Shown in pieces: positions 1 to 6,991 of a DNA stretch of 64,000 nucleotides. How positions within the stretch are numbered: the stretch's first letter is position 1; every line of letters starts with the position of its first letter. Source of the DNA: Micromonospora aurantiaca ATCC 27029 (lineage in GTDB: Bacteria; Actinomycetota; Actinomycetes; Mycobacteriales; Micromonosporaceae). The translations under genes and the position numbers were made by a program. The notes beneath the pieces are model-generated. The model searched no databases. It was not told where the DNA came from and saw only the letters and a program-made list of their open reading frames with translations. The DNA lies in the NCBI RefSeq assembly GCF_000145235.1, contig NC_014391.1, positions 434,001-498,000 on the forward strand, written 5' to 3'.

Positions 1-1811
1 GGCTTGGCGATCGGGCCGAGCGTCTTCGCCACGTGGTTGCGCAGCTCGGCGATGAGCTGTTCGCCCGCGTCACCGGAGATCTCCGCGCTGCCGCGCGGGA
101 TGGCGAACGCGACAATCGCCTGGCCGGTGGTCGGGTCGGTCGCGCCCACCACCGCCGCCTCCGCCACCGACGGGTGGCTGACCAGCGCCGACTCCACCTC
201 CGTGGTGGAGATGTTGTGGCCGGACACCAGCATCACGTCGTCCACCCGGCCGAGCAGCCAGATGTGCCCGTCGTCGTCCTTCTTCGCGCCGTCACCGGCG
301 AAGTAGACCCACTCGTCCCCGGTGTTCGCACCGGCGCCGAACCGGGACCAGTACGTCTCCAGGAACCGGTTGTCGTCGCCCCAGATCGTCCGCAGCATCG
401 ACGGCCACGGCTCCTTCAGCACGAGGTATCCGCCGCCGCCGTTCGGCACCGACTGGCCCTGGTCGTCGACCACGTCGGCGACGATGCCGGGCAGCGGGCT
501 CATCGCCGAGCCGGGCTTCGCCTCGGTCACGCCGGGCAGCGGCGAGATCATGATGGCGCCGGTCTCGGTCTGCCACCAGGTGTCCACCACCGGCAGCTCG
601 CCGCGGCCGACGTGCTGCCGGTACCAGATCCACGCCTCCGGGTTGATCGGCTCACCGACGCTGCCGAGCAGGCGCAGCGACGACAGGTCGTACCCGGCCG
701 GGATGTCCTCGCCCCACTTCATCATGGTGCGGATCAGCGTCGGCGCGGTGTACAGGATGGTCACCTTGTACTTGTCGACGACCTCCCAGAACCGGCCCTT
801 GTGCGGGGTGTCCGGCGTGCCCTCGTACATGACCTGGGTGGCGCCGTTGGAGAGCGGGCCGTACACGATGTAGGAGTGCCCGGTCACCCAGCCGATGTCG
901 GCCGTGCACCAGTAGACGTCCGTCTCCGGCTTCAGGTCGAACACCGCGTGCGTGGTGTACGACGTCTGGGTCAGGTAGCCGCCGGTGGTGTGCAGGATGC
1001 CCTTCGGGCGGGCGGTCGTGCCGCTGGTGTAGAGGATGAACAGCGGGTGCTCGGCGTCGAACGCCTGCGCCTCGTGCTCCGGCGACGCCGTCTCCACCGT
1101 CTCGTGCCACCAGTGGTCCTTCGCCGACCAGGCGACCTCCTCACCGGTACGCCGGACCACCAGCACGTGCTCGACCGACGGGCAGTTCGCCACCGCCTCG
1201 TCCACCGTCGGCTTGAGCGCCGACGGCTTGCCCCGGCGGAAGCCGCCGTCCGCGGTGATCACCACCTTGGCGCTGGCGTCCTGGATCCGGTTGGTGAGCG
1301 CGTCGGCGGAGAAGCCGCCGAACACCACGCTGTGCGTGGCGCCGATCCGGGCGCAGGCGAGCATCGCCACCGCCGCCTCCGGGATCATCGGCAGGTAGAT
1401 CGCCACCCGGTCACCGGCGGTCACGCCCAGCTCGGTCAGCGCGTTCGCCGCCTGACAGGTGAGCTTGTGCAGGTCGGCGTAGGTGACGGTACGGGTGTCG
1501 CCCGGCTCGCCCTCCCAGTGGATCGCCACCTTGTCGCCGAGGCCCGCCTCGACGTGCCGGTCCAGGCAGTTGTACGCCACGTTGAGCTTGCCCCCGGTGA
1601 ACCACTTCGCGAACGGGGCGTTCGACCAGTCGAGCACCTGCTCCCACGGCTGGGCCCAGGCCAGCCGGCCGGCCTGGCGCTCCCAGAAGGCCAGCCGGTC
1701 CCCGGCCGCCTCCTCGTACGCCTCGGCGGTCACGTTGGCGTTCGCGGCGAGTTCAGCCGGCGGCGGGAACTGGCGCGTCTCGTTCAGCAAGTTGGCCAAT
1801 GCCTCGCTCAT
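1..1811 (-). CDS. acsA: Acetyl-CoA synthetase (AMP-forming), C-terminus cut by window edge
   Basis: Converts acetate, ATP and CoA to acetyl-CoA in the cytoplasm through an acetyl-adenylate. The minus-strand frame from ATG 1811 is open to the window edge (about 603 residues, against roughly 650 for the family). The adenylate-forming core motif YTSGTTARPKG and the later segment TWWQTETG are visible. The C-terminal lysine that is acetylated in this family would lie outside the window. The start is supported by AAGGAG about seven bases upstream. The gene is divergent from the Fic-like gene at 2034, with a short repeat-bearing spacer between them. Identification is firm from motifs and overall similarity. 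Confidence 0.95.
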   Translation of the reverse strand, partial: MSEALANLLNETRQFPPPAELAANANVTAEAYEEAAGDRLAFWERQAGRLAWAQPWEQVLDWSNAPFAKWFTGGKLNVAYNCLDRHVEAGLGDKVAIHWEGEPGDTRTVTYADLHKLTCQAANALTELGVTAGDRVAIYLPMIPEAAVAMLACARIGATHSVVFGGFSADALTNRIQDASAKVVITADGGFRRGKPSALKPTVDEAVANCPSVEHVLVVRRTGEEVAWSAKDHWWHETVETASPEHEAQAFDAEHPLFILYTSGTTARPKGILHTTGGYLTQTSYTTHAVFDLKPETDVYWCTADIGWVTGHSYIVYGPLSNGATQVMYEGTPDTPHKGRFWEVVDKYKVTILYTAPTLIRTMMKWGEDIPAGYDLSSLRLLGSVGEPINPEAWIWYRQHVGRGELPVVDTWWQTETGAIMISPLPGVTEAKPGSAMSPLPGIVADVVDDQGQSVPNGGGGYLVLKEPWPSMLRTIWGDDNRFLETYWSRFGAGANTGDEWVYFAGDGAKKDDDGHIWLLGRVDDVMLVSGHNISTTEVESALVSHPSVAEAAVVGATDPTTGQAIVAFAIPRGSAEISGDAGEQLIAELRNHVAKTLGPIAK

Positions 1812-1938
1812 GCGGTGACTCCTTCGTCGCGTGACCTGCGTCTCCTACTCCGGGGAAGGTTAGTCCCGCCGTACCCCGCTCGCGACCGTCCGGCCCCTCA
1901 CCGCGCGCCCAGTGGCCCTTCCCTCGCGCCGAGGTGTA

Positions 1939-1989
1939 AGGAAGGGCCCCTTATTAACGCCTCCGGTAGAGGAAGGGCCCCTTATTAAC
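1939..1989. repeat. Two direct copies of a 20-bp intergenic motif
   Basis: The 20-mer AGGAAGGGCCCCTTATTAAC occurs at 1939-1958 and again, identical, at 1970-1989 (31-bp period). Its core AAGGGCCCCTT is nearly self-complementary. It sits in the divergent acs / Fic-like spacer. It could be a regulator site or a member of a dispersed genomic repeat; the sequence alone does not say which. Confidence 0.8.
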
Positions 1990-1999
1990 AACCCCCGGC

Positions 2000-2027
2000 T
2001 TGGGAGGAGCCCGGCGGTCGCTAGCGT
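2000..2027 (+). promoter_or_regulatory. Predicted promoter of the Fic-like gene, leaderless type
   Basis: A -35-like TTGGGA (2000-2005) and -10-like TAGCGT (2022-2027) are separated by 16 bases. The GTG start at 2034 lies six bases after the -10, so transcription would begin at or next to the start codon. No well-placed Shine-Dalgarno sequence precedes the GTG. Confidence 0.5.
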
Positions 2028-2033
2028 GACGGG

Positions 2034-2780
2034 GTGACCACCGATCCGCTCGCCCCGCTGCTCGCGCTCGCCGACGTCGCCACCGCCGTCGAGCAGGCCC
2101 GCGAGCGGGTCGACCTGGCCCACCGGCACCGCGCGCTGCGCCGCCAGGGCGGCCAGGTCGCCGCCGAGGTCAGCCTCCGCTCGGCAGTGGCCAGCGCCGC
2201 GCTGGAGGGCCGCGTCCACGACCGCGAGGAGGTACGCGCCGGCACCGTCACCGACCCGGTGCTCCAGGGCGCGCTCCGGGTCGCCGGGGCGCTGCCCGGG
2301 CTGAGCGACCTCTGGCCCAAGGCTCCCCGGCAGGTGATGGCCCGGCTGCACGTGCTCGCCGCCCGCGACGTGGTGACCGAGGAGGAACTGGGCCGCCCGG
2401 TCGCCGACCCGGTGGTCGCGGCCCGCCTCGACGGCCTGGCCGCCCTCGTCGCCGGCGGCACCAAGGTGCCACCGCTGGTGCTGGCCGCCGTCGTACACGG
2501 CGAGCTGCTGAACCTGCGCCCGTTCCCGGGCCCGTCCGGGGTGGTGGCCCGTGCCGCCGCCCGGCTGGTGCTGATCTCCACCGGGTTCGACCCCCGCGGG
2601 CTGGTCGCGGTGGACGTCGGGCACCGCGAGCGCGAACCGGAGTACGTGGGAGCGGCCGGCGCGTTCGCCACCGGCACGCCCGACGGCCTGCGCTCCTGGC
2701 TGCGGCACTACATGAGCGCGGTGGAGGTCGGCGCCGACCAGATCACGCTGATCGGCGACGAGATCCTCGCCGCGTCCTGA
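2034..2780 (+). CDS. Fic-like protein with degenerate active site
   Basis: A 248-residue protein often annotated as oxidoreductase next to acs in actinomycetes. Residues 54-59 (SAALEG) match the (S/T)xxxE(G/N) inhibitory motif seen in Fic proteins. Residues 162-173 (RPFPGPSGVVAR) align with the Fic core HPFx(D/E)GNGRxxR but lack the catalytic His, the acidic residue, the Asn and the first Arg. AMP transfer is therefore unlikely and a binding or regulatory role is inferred. The GTG start is chosen because a promoter-like TAGCGT lies six bases upstream. It is divergent from acs, so a link to acetyl-CoA synthetase is possible but unproven. Confidence 0.7.
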   Translation: MTTDPLAPLLALADVATAVEQARERVDLAHRHRALRRQGGQVAAEVSLRSAVASAALEGRVHDREEVRAGTVTDPVLQGALRVAGALPGLSDLWPKAPRQVMARLHVLAARDVVTEEELGRPVADPVVAARLDGLAALVAGGTKVPPLVLAAVVHGELLNLRPFPGPSGVVARAAARLVLISTGFDPRGLVAVDVGHREREPEYVGAAGAFATGTPDGLRSWLRHYMSAVEVGADQITLIGDEILAAS

Positions 2781-2793
2781 CGCGCGCGGGGTG

Positions 2794-3600
2794 TCAGGCG
2801 GTGGGTGCTGCGGCGCGGGTGCGCCGGTGCCGGCCGTACCAGGCGATGCCGATGGCCACGCCTACGCCCACGCCGAGCGCCGCCGCCGCGACCGGCACCG
2901 CCGGCCGCTCCCGCAGCCGGCGGCCCAGCGGGATCGGGTGCCGGAACTCCAGCACCGGCCACGCGTTCTCCACCGCCAGCTTGCGCAGCGCCCGGTCCGG
3001 GTTGACCACCGTCGGATGCCCCACGCACTCCAGCAGCGGCCGATCGGAGTACGAGTCGGAGTACGCGTACGAGTCGGCCAGGTCGTAGTCCCGCTCAAGA
3101 GCCAGTTCGCTGACCGCCTCGACCTTGCTCGGACCGGCCGCGTAGAACTCGACCTCGCCGCTGTAACGGCCGTCGACCACGCCCATCCGGGTGGCGATCA
3201 CGTCGGTGATCCCGAGCAGCTCGCCGATCGGCCGGACCATCTCGTCGCCCGACGCGGAGACCAGCACCACGTCCCGCCCGGCGGCCTGGTGCTCCTCGAT
3301 GAGGGCGGCCGCTTCGGCGTACACGTAGGGGTTGATCAGTTCGTGCAGTGTCTCCGCGACGATCTGGCGGACCTGTTCCACCGGCCAGCCCTTGCAGAGC
3401 GTGGCCAGGTAGTCCCGGGTGCGGGCCATGGTCTGCTCGTCGGTGCCGCCCAGCCGGAACATCAACTGCGCGTACGCCGACTTGACCACGTCACGCCGGG
3501 TGATCAGCCCGTCCCGGTAGAACGGCCGACCGAACGCCAGGGCGCTCGACTTGGCGATGACGGTCTTGTCGAGATCGAAGAAAGCGGCGCTGCGGCCCAC
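2794..3600 (-). CDS. HAD-IB family phosphatase (SerB-like) with C-terminal membrane anchor
   Basis: A 268-residue HAD hydrolase. Motif I is FFDLDKT near residue 8, where the first Asp would be the nucleophile. Motif II is VSASGDE, and the motif III/IV region includes SYSD. A hydrophobic alanine/valine-rich segment near residues 238-256, followed by RHRR, looks like a membrane anchor, so the enzyme is probably held at the cytoplasmic face. The substrate is unknown; phosphoserine or a lysophospholipid-type phosphate would fit the subfamily. The GTG at 3600 is eight bases after a TAGACT -10. Its neighbourhood (acs, 6C RNA, ssd) matches that of the mycobacterial Rv3661-type gene. Confidence 0.85.
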   Translation of the reverse strand: MGRSAAFFDLDKTVIAKSSALAFGRPFYRDGLITRRDVVKSAYAQLMFRLGGTDEQTMARTRDYLATLCKGWPVEQVRQIVAETLHELINPYVYAEAAALIEEHQAAGRDVVLVSASGDEMVRPIGELLGITDVIATRMGVVDGRYSGEVEFYAAGPSKVEAVSELALERDYDLADSYAYSDSYSDRPLLECVGHPTVVNPDRALRKLAVENAWPVLEFRHPIPLGRRLRERPAVPVAAAALGVGVGVAIGIAWYGRHRRTRAAAPTA

Positions 3601-3608
3601 GGCGCGAA

Positions 3609-3614
3609 AGTCTA
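3609..3614 (-). promoter_or_regulatory. -10 element of the HAD gene, leaderless type
   Basis: On the minus strand TAGACT ends eight bases before the GTG start at 3600. There is no Shine-Dalgarno sequence, so the mRNA would start at or one or two bases before the start codon. Confidence 0.45.
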
Positions 3615-3674
3615 GCCCGACGGAAGGCGCGGAGGCGTCCGCCCGGGTCGCGAAAGCCGATGAGCACCCGGTGG

Positions 3675-3690
3675 AGTGACGGCGGTCACA
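3675..3690. promoter_or_regulatory. CRP-like palindrome between HAD gene and 6C RNA
   Basis: AGTGA (3675-3679), six bases, TCACA (3686-3690). This fits the TGTGA-N6-TCACA scheme and also GTG-N6-GNCAC reported for actinomycete Crp. It is centred about 69 bases upstream of the predicted 6C RNA start (about 3751), a usual distance for class I activation, and could also act on the divergent HAD gene. Confidence 0.5.
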
Positions 3691-3739
3691 GGCAGCTATC
3701 GATGAATTTAGCTTTGCGTGGAGTGAACAACACTCGACG

Positions 3740-3745
3740 TATAAG
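3740..3745 (+). promoter_or_regulatory. -10 element of the 6C RNA promoter
   Basis: TATAAG is an unusually A+T-rich hexamer for this genome and predicts a transcript start near 3751-3753. The best -35 candidate, TTGCGT at 3714-3719, is 20 bases away, longer than ideal, so an activator may be required. Confidence 0.5.
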
Positions 3746-3751
3746 GGTCGA

Positions 3752-3910
3752 CTGCGGCATGCTTGTCCTCGCGGCGGGAGTTCGCAGACCCGGCGCCGAT
3801 GGGCCTCGGCGGTTGCACCCCCCGTAACCGCTGAGTCGGTTCGGCTCGACCCCCCCGGAGCCGAACCACAAGACGACCCCCGTCTCCCCCCGACGGGGGT
3901 CGTCCCTTTG
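3752..3910 (+). ncRNA. 6C small RNA with three C-run loops
   Basis: The 6C family is an actinobacterial small RNA defined by hairpins whose loops carry at least six cytosines. Three such hairpins are visible: 3809-3831 (stem GCGGTT/AACCGC, C-run 3818-3823), 3838-3867 (10-bp stem, C-run 3850-3856) and 3872-3904 (13-bp stem, loop TCCCCCC). The position between the HAD phosphatase and ssd matches mycobacterial 6C (B11). That RNA is known to pair its C-rich loops with G-rich translation starts such as those of panD and dnaB. The 5' end is estimated from the -10 box; the 3' end from the last hairpin. APH and VHL-domain genes have been inserted between this RNA and ssd relative to mycobacteria. Confidence 0.85.
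3872..3909 (+). terminator. Terminator hairpin of 6C RNA
   Basis: A perfect 13-bp stem (3872-3884 with 3892-3904) around loop TCCCCCC, followed by CCTTT. It also lies just beyond the 3' end of the converging APH gene and may stop both transcripts. Confidence 0.7.
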
Positions 3911-3933
3911 CGGGACGAGCGTTCCGCGTCAGC

Positions 3934-4902
3934 TCAGGGCGCGTAGCCGGGGTCGGCGACCGCCTCGGCGATGCGGATGAGCCAGTGCAGATCGTTGGCC
4001 CGGGACTCCGCACTCGCCTCGGGACCGAGGATGCTGCCCAGAAACGCGGCGACATCGTCGAGATGCCGTTCGCCGCGGTAGTAACTCAGCAGGACCGGGT
4101 CCGGCTCCAGCGCCCCGTAGCCTTCGCGGAAGAGTTCAGCCCGGTGCGCGTCGATCGGGTGCTCGCCGAAGTCGGCGCTGTGGACGAACATCAGGTCCCG
4201 CTCGCGCGGCGCGAGGATCGGCGCGTCCCAGTCCACGACGTGCAGCGTCCCGTCGCCGTCGGCGATGAGATTGCCCGGATGGATGTCGGCGTGGCAGATG
4301 ACGTGCTGTCCCGGCGTCACGCGCGACGCCAGGTCGTCGACAGTCTCCGCCAACCGGCGCAGCGCGGCACCGTACCGCTTCCAGAAGGCGCCCAGGGTCT
4401 CGCTCGCAGCGGCCTGCCCGCCGAGGGCTCGGAGTCGGTCGCCCGCGCTCGATCGGTACGTCTCGACCGGCAGGACGGCTGCTACCTCAGCGCTCGGCGT
4501 GACCCGGTGCAGCCGGCCCAGGAAATCGCCGTACTCGGTCCACTGGCGGTCGGTGAGACCGCGGCCCCACAGGCTGTCGCCGTCCTGGAACGGGTAGAGC
4601 AGTAGTCGGTAGTCCCCGAACCGACGTGCAACCCCGCCATCGAGGCGAAGGTCCAGCGGCGCGACCACCTGCCGGAGGCCCTGCGTCCGGAGGAAGCCGG
4701 GCAGCAGGACGGCGGCCGGGGTGAAGTCGCCGCGGCGCACCTTCAGGAAGCAGCGCCCGCCGTCGGACGTCTCCACCCGGTACGCCCACGCGTGCCCGTC
4801 GAGGCCGACCGGCATGAACGCCAGGTCGACGACGTCCACCGACCAGGCGGCGGCGACCTCGGCCGCCAGCAGCCGCTCGTCGATGTCCGGCTTGTCGATC
4901 AC
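3934..4902 (-). CDS. APH/choline-kinase family phosphotransferase
   Basis: A 322-residue small-molecule kinase of the aminoglycoside phosphotransferase fold. Visible are the nucleotide-binding lysine segment CFLKVRRGDF (about residue 54), the catalytic loop HADIHPGNLI and the metal-binding VVDWDAP. The overall pattern resembles spectinomycin phosphotransferase APH(9)-like proteins, but housekeeping or unknown substrates are equally possible and resistance should not be assumed. The GTG start has only weak ribosome-binding sequence. It lies 42 bases after the stop of the VHL-domain gene on the same strand, so the two may be co-transcribed. Confidence 0.8.
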   Translation of the reverse strand: MIDKPDIDERLLAAEVAAAWSVDVVDLAFMPVGLDGHAWAYRVETSDGGRCFLKVRRGDFTPAAVLLPGFLRTQGLRQVVAPLDLRLDGGVARRFGDYRLLLYPFQDGDSLWGRGLTDRQWTEYGDFLGRLHRVTPSAEVAAVLPVETYRSSAGDRLRALGGQAAASETLGAFWKRYGAALRRLAETVDDLASRVTPGQHVICHADIHPGNLIADGDGTLHVVDWDAPILAPRERDLMFVHSADFGEHPIDAHRAELFREGYGALEPDPVLLSYYRGERHLDDVAAFLGSILGPEASAESRANDLHWLIRIAEAVADPGYAP

Positions 4903-4944
4903 CCGGCGGAGCGTCGCAGCCGCCGGCCGGGCCGGGCAAGGGAG

Positions 4945-5640
4945 TTACCGGATCACCGCGCGCAGCGTCTGCCGGTCCGGCTCGAAGCACACCAAGCCTC
5001 GGCCCCGCTCGTCGGCCACGACCCACGGATGACCGACGTACGTCTGCTGCCGGTAGGACTGCCCGGGCCGCAGCACCGCGTACTGCTGTCGACGGCCATC
5101 GTAGTTGATCCAGTGGACCACGACTGTCGACCCGTGGCTGTTGACGAAGTCGATGAAGGTCGACGGGCCACCGCCGTGCGAGCGCAGCCGCGACTCACGC
5201 GAGGCCGGCAGTGGGGCCAGTTCCCCCGGGCCGACCACCGGCGGCTTCGACCGGGGGATCGACGGCTTCGGCGAGGTCGGCCGGCTGCTCGGGGTGGGGC
5301 GGCGGGTCGGTGCGGCGGTGCGGCTGGGCGCGACGGCGCGGCTGGAGAACGACACCGACGGCGGCGCGTAGGACTCGGCGGGCGTCTCCGTCACCGACCC
5401 CGCCCTCGTCGGGGACGCCAGGATCGCCTGGCCCTCGAGCGGCGGCGGGAGGTCGGGGCGACGCGGCGTGGCGAAGACGCTGACGATGCTCGCCAGCACC
5501 ACGACCACGAGCCCGATGGCGATGGCGGCGAGCAGCGTCGGCGACGGATCGCGGAGCCAGATCTCGCCGCCGGCCGTTGGGGCGGACCGTGAATGGGGTC
5601 GTACCGAGGGGGGCGTGAGGGGGTGCGGCGAATCGGTCAT
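4945..5640 (-). CDS. Single-pass membrane protein with C-terminal VHL beta domain
   Basis: A 231-residue protein: cytoplasmic-type N-terminus (1-35), one membrane segment (about 36-57), a proline/serine/threonine/arginine-rich linker (about 58-155) and a compact domain at 160-230. That domain resembles the beta domain of the von Hippel-Lindau tumour suppressor (pattern HWINYDG, LRPG, TYVGHPW). Residues W177, N179, Y187, T200, H204 and W206 fall at the exact spacing of human W88, N90, Y98, S111, H115 and W117, which form the hydroxyproline pocket. By topology the domain is probably outside the membrane. Its ligand is unknown; binding a hydroxyproline-containing or similar peptide is an inference. 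ATG 5640 has GAGG close upstream. Confidence 0.75.
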   Translation of the reverse strand: MTDSPHPLTPPSVRPHSRSAPTAGGEIWLRDPSPTLLAAIAIGLVVVVLASIVSVFATPRRPDLPPPLEGQAILASPTRAGSVTETPAESYAPPSVSFSSRAVAPSRTAAPTRRPTPSSRPTSPKPSIPRSKPPVVGPGELAPLPASRESRLRSHGGGPSTFIDFVNSHGSTVVVHWINYDGRRQQYAVLRPGQSYRQQTYVGHPWVVADERGRGLVCFEPDRQTLRAVIR

Positions 5641-5785
5641 GGCCTCGATTCCGCAAGCCGGTGCCGTTCATCGAGCGGCGAGGGGCCCCGATTATCCGCT
5701 ACTGATCATCCCTGTCGTCAATGGCCGACGGGCCACTCGTTGCCTCCGTCTCCGGCACATAGCAGATCAACCGGGCCACCGAGGT

Positions 5786-5813
5786 CTGTCCACAACGCCC
5801 TCCGTTGTCCACA
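5786..5813 (+). promoter_or_regulatory. Pair of DnaA-box-like nonamers upstream of ssd
   Basis: CTGTCCACA (5786-5794) and TTGTCCACA (5805-5813) are in the same orientation, 19 bases apart. They match the actinomycete DnaA box (T/C)TGTCCACA. They lie in the 247-bp spacer between the divergent VHL-domain gene and the ssd/tad operon. DnaA control of ssd is a guess from position. Confidence 0.45.
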
Positions 5814-5887
5814 GGGCACCGGTCCCGCATCCCTCGGCCGGGCAGGCTGCACCGCGGCACGTCCGAGTCCGACCGATGGAGGCCGCC

Positions 5888-6991
5888 ATGCCGCCCCGTA
5901 CCCCGCTCCCGCCGTACCGTCGCCTGCCCCTGCTCGTCACCTCCGACGGCGACCTTCTCGACGAGCTGTTGCGACTCGCGGCGGCCGGCGGCACCGAGGT
6001 CGAGCTGGCGGCCGACCCGGCCGCCGCCCGGGCCCGCTGGGCGCCGGCGCCGCTGGTGCTCATCGGCGCCGACCAGGCGGCGGCCTGCCTGCGGGCGCGC
6101 CTTCCCCGCCGCGCCCGCACGGTCCTGGTCGGTCGCTCCGGAGAGCTCGATCCGGGTACGGAGTTGGCCGAACTCATCGGCTCGGAGCACGTCGCGACGC
6201 TGCCGGCGGCCGAGCCCTGGCTGGTCGACCGGTTCGCCGAGTGCGTGGCCGGTCCGGCCGGCCCGGGTCAGGGCCGGGTGGTGGCTGTCCTCGGCGGCCG
6301 GGGCGGCGCCGGAGCCAGCGTGCTTGCAGGTGGGCTCGCCGTCAGCGCGGCCCGGTCCCGGCTCCGCACGCTGCTCGTCGACGCCGACCCGCTCGGCGGT
6401 GGTCTCGACCTGGTGCTCGGCTGGGAGCAGCTCGACGGGTTGCGCTGGCCGGAGCTGGCCGGCACGGACGGGCGGGTCGACCCGCCGTCGCTGATCCGCG
6501 CGCTGCCCAGCCGGGGCGACCTGGTGGTGCTCTCCTGGGACCGGGGCGACCTGCGGCACCTGCCGGCCGAGGCGATGGCCGCCACAGTCGACGCCGGCCG
6601 CCGGGGGCGGGACCTAGTCGTGCTCGACCTGCCCCGGCATCTCGACGACGCGGCTGTGGTCGCGCTCCAGGCCGCCGACCGGGCGCTGCTCGTCGTACCG
6701 GCCGAGCTGCGGGCGGCGGCCGCCGCGGCCCGGGTCGCCGCCGTCGCCGCGCCGCACTGCATCGACCTCTCTGTCATCGTGCGCGGTCCGGCGCCCGGCC
6801 GACTGCGCGCGGCCGAGGTGTCCCGGGCGCTGGGGCTGCCGCTCGCCGGCACGCTGCGACCCGAGCCGGGGCTGTGCCGTGGGCTGGAGCGGGGCGAGGC
6901 GCCGGGCGCGAGCGGGAAGGGGCCGCTCGCCGCGCTGTGCCAGCGGATCGTGGACGAGCTGGTCGGGTCGTCGGCTGCGGGTGCGGCATGA
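5888..6991 (+). CDS. ssd: Septum-site-determining/CpaE-like ATPase (Ssd) of the tad locus
   Basis: A 367-residue MinD/CpaE-superfamily protein. The N-terminal third is receiver-like. A ParA-type P-loop variant (VVAVLGGRGGAGAS) begins near residue 130, followed by LLVDADPLGGGLDLVLG and LVVLDLPR. The P-loop lacks the standard GKT/GGTGKT lysines, as in other actinobacterial Ssd proteins. It probably localises the pilus machinery and may influence septation, a role shown for the mycobacterial homologue. The start at ATG 5888 is chosen for GGAGG five bases upstream; ATG 5876 in the same frame is an alternative. Its stop overlaps the tadA start (ATGA), so the two are translationally coupled. Confidence 0.85.
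   Translation: MPPRTPLPPYRRLPLLVTSDGDLLDELLRLAAAGGTEVELAADPAAARARWAPAPLVLIGADQAAACLRARLPRRARTVLVGRSGELDPGTELAELIGSEHVATLPAAEPWLVDRFAECVAGPAGPGQGRVVAVLGGRGGAGASVLAGGLAVSAARSRLRTLLVDADPLGGGLDLVLGWEQLDGLRWPELAGTDGRVDPPSLIRALPSRGDLVVLSWDRGDLRHLPAEAMAATVDAGRRGRDLVVLDLPRHLDDAAVVALQAADRALLVVPAELRAAAAAARVAAVAAPHCIDLSVIVRGPAPGRLRAAEVSRALGLPLAGTLRPEPGLCRGLERGEAPGASGKGPLAALCQRIVDELVGSSAAGAA

Noticed and set aside
33..1988. A 651-codon plus-strand frame opposite acs
   Set aside because: Low-complexity Arg/Val/Gly product, antisense to a recognised acs frame; a high-G+C shadow.
3702..3827. A 41-codon plus-strand frame starting ATG AAT TTA
   Set aside because: It overlaps the 6C RNA promoter and first hairpin, has no ribosome-binding site and uses rare codons including TTA and ATA. 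It looks like chance inside an RNA gene.
3934..4902. Calling the APH-type gene an antibiotic resistance gene
   Set aside because: The fold also covers choline, homoserine and other kinases; nothing in the sequence fixes an antibiotic substrate.
5786..5813. Possible replication origin from DnaA boxes
   Set aside because: Only two boxes, no A+T-rich region and no dnaA, dnaN or gyr genes nearby.
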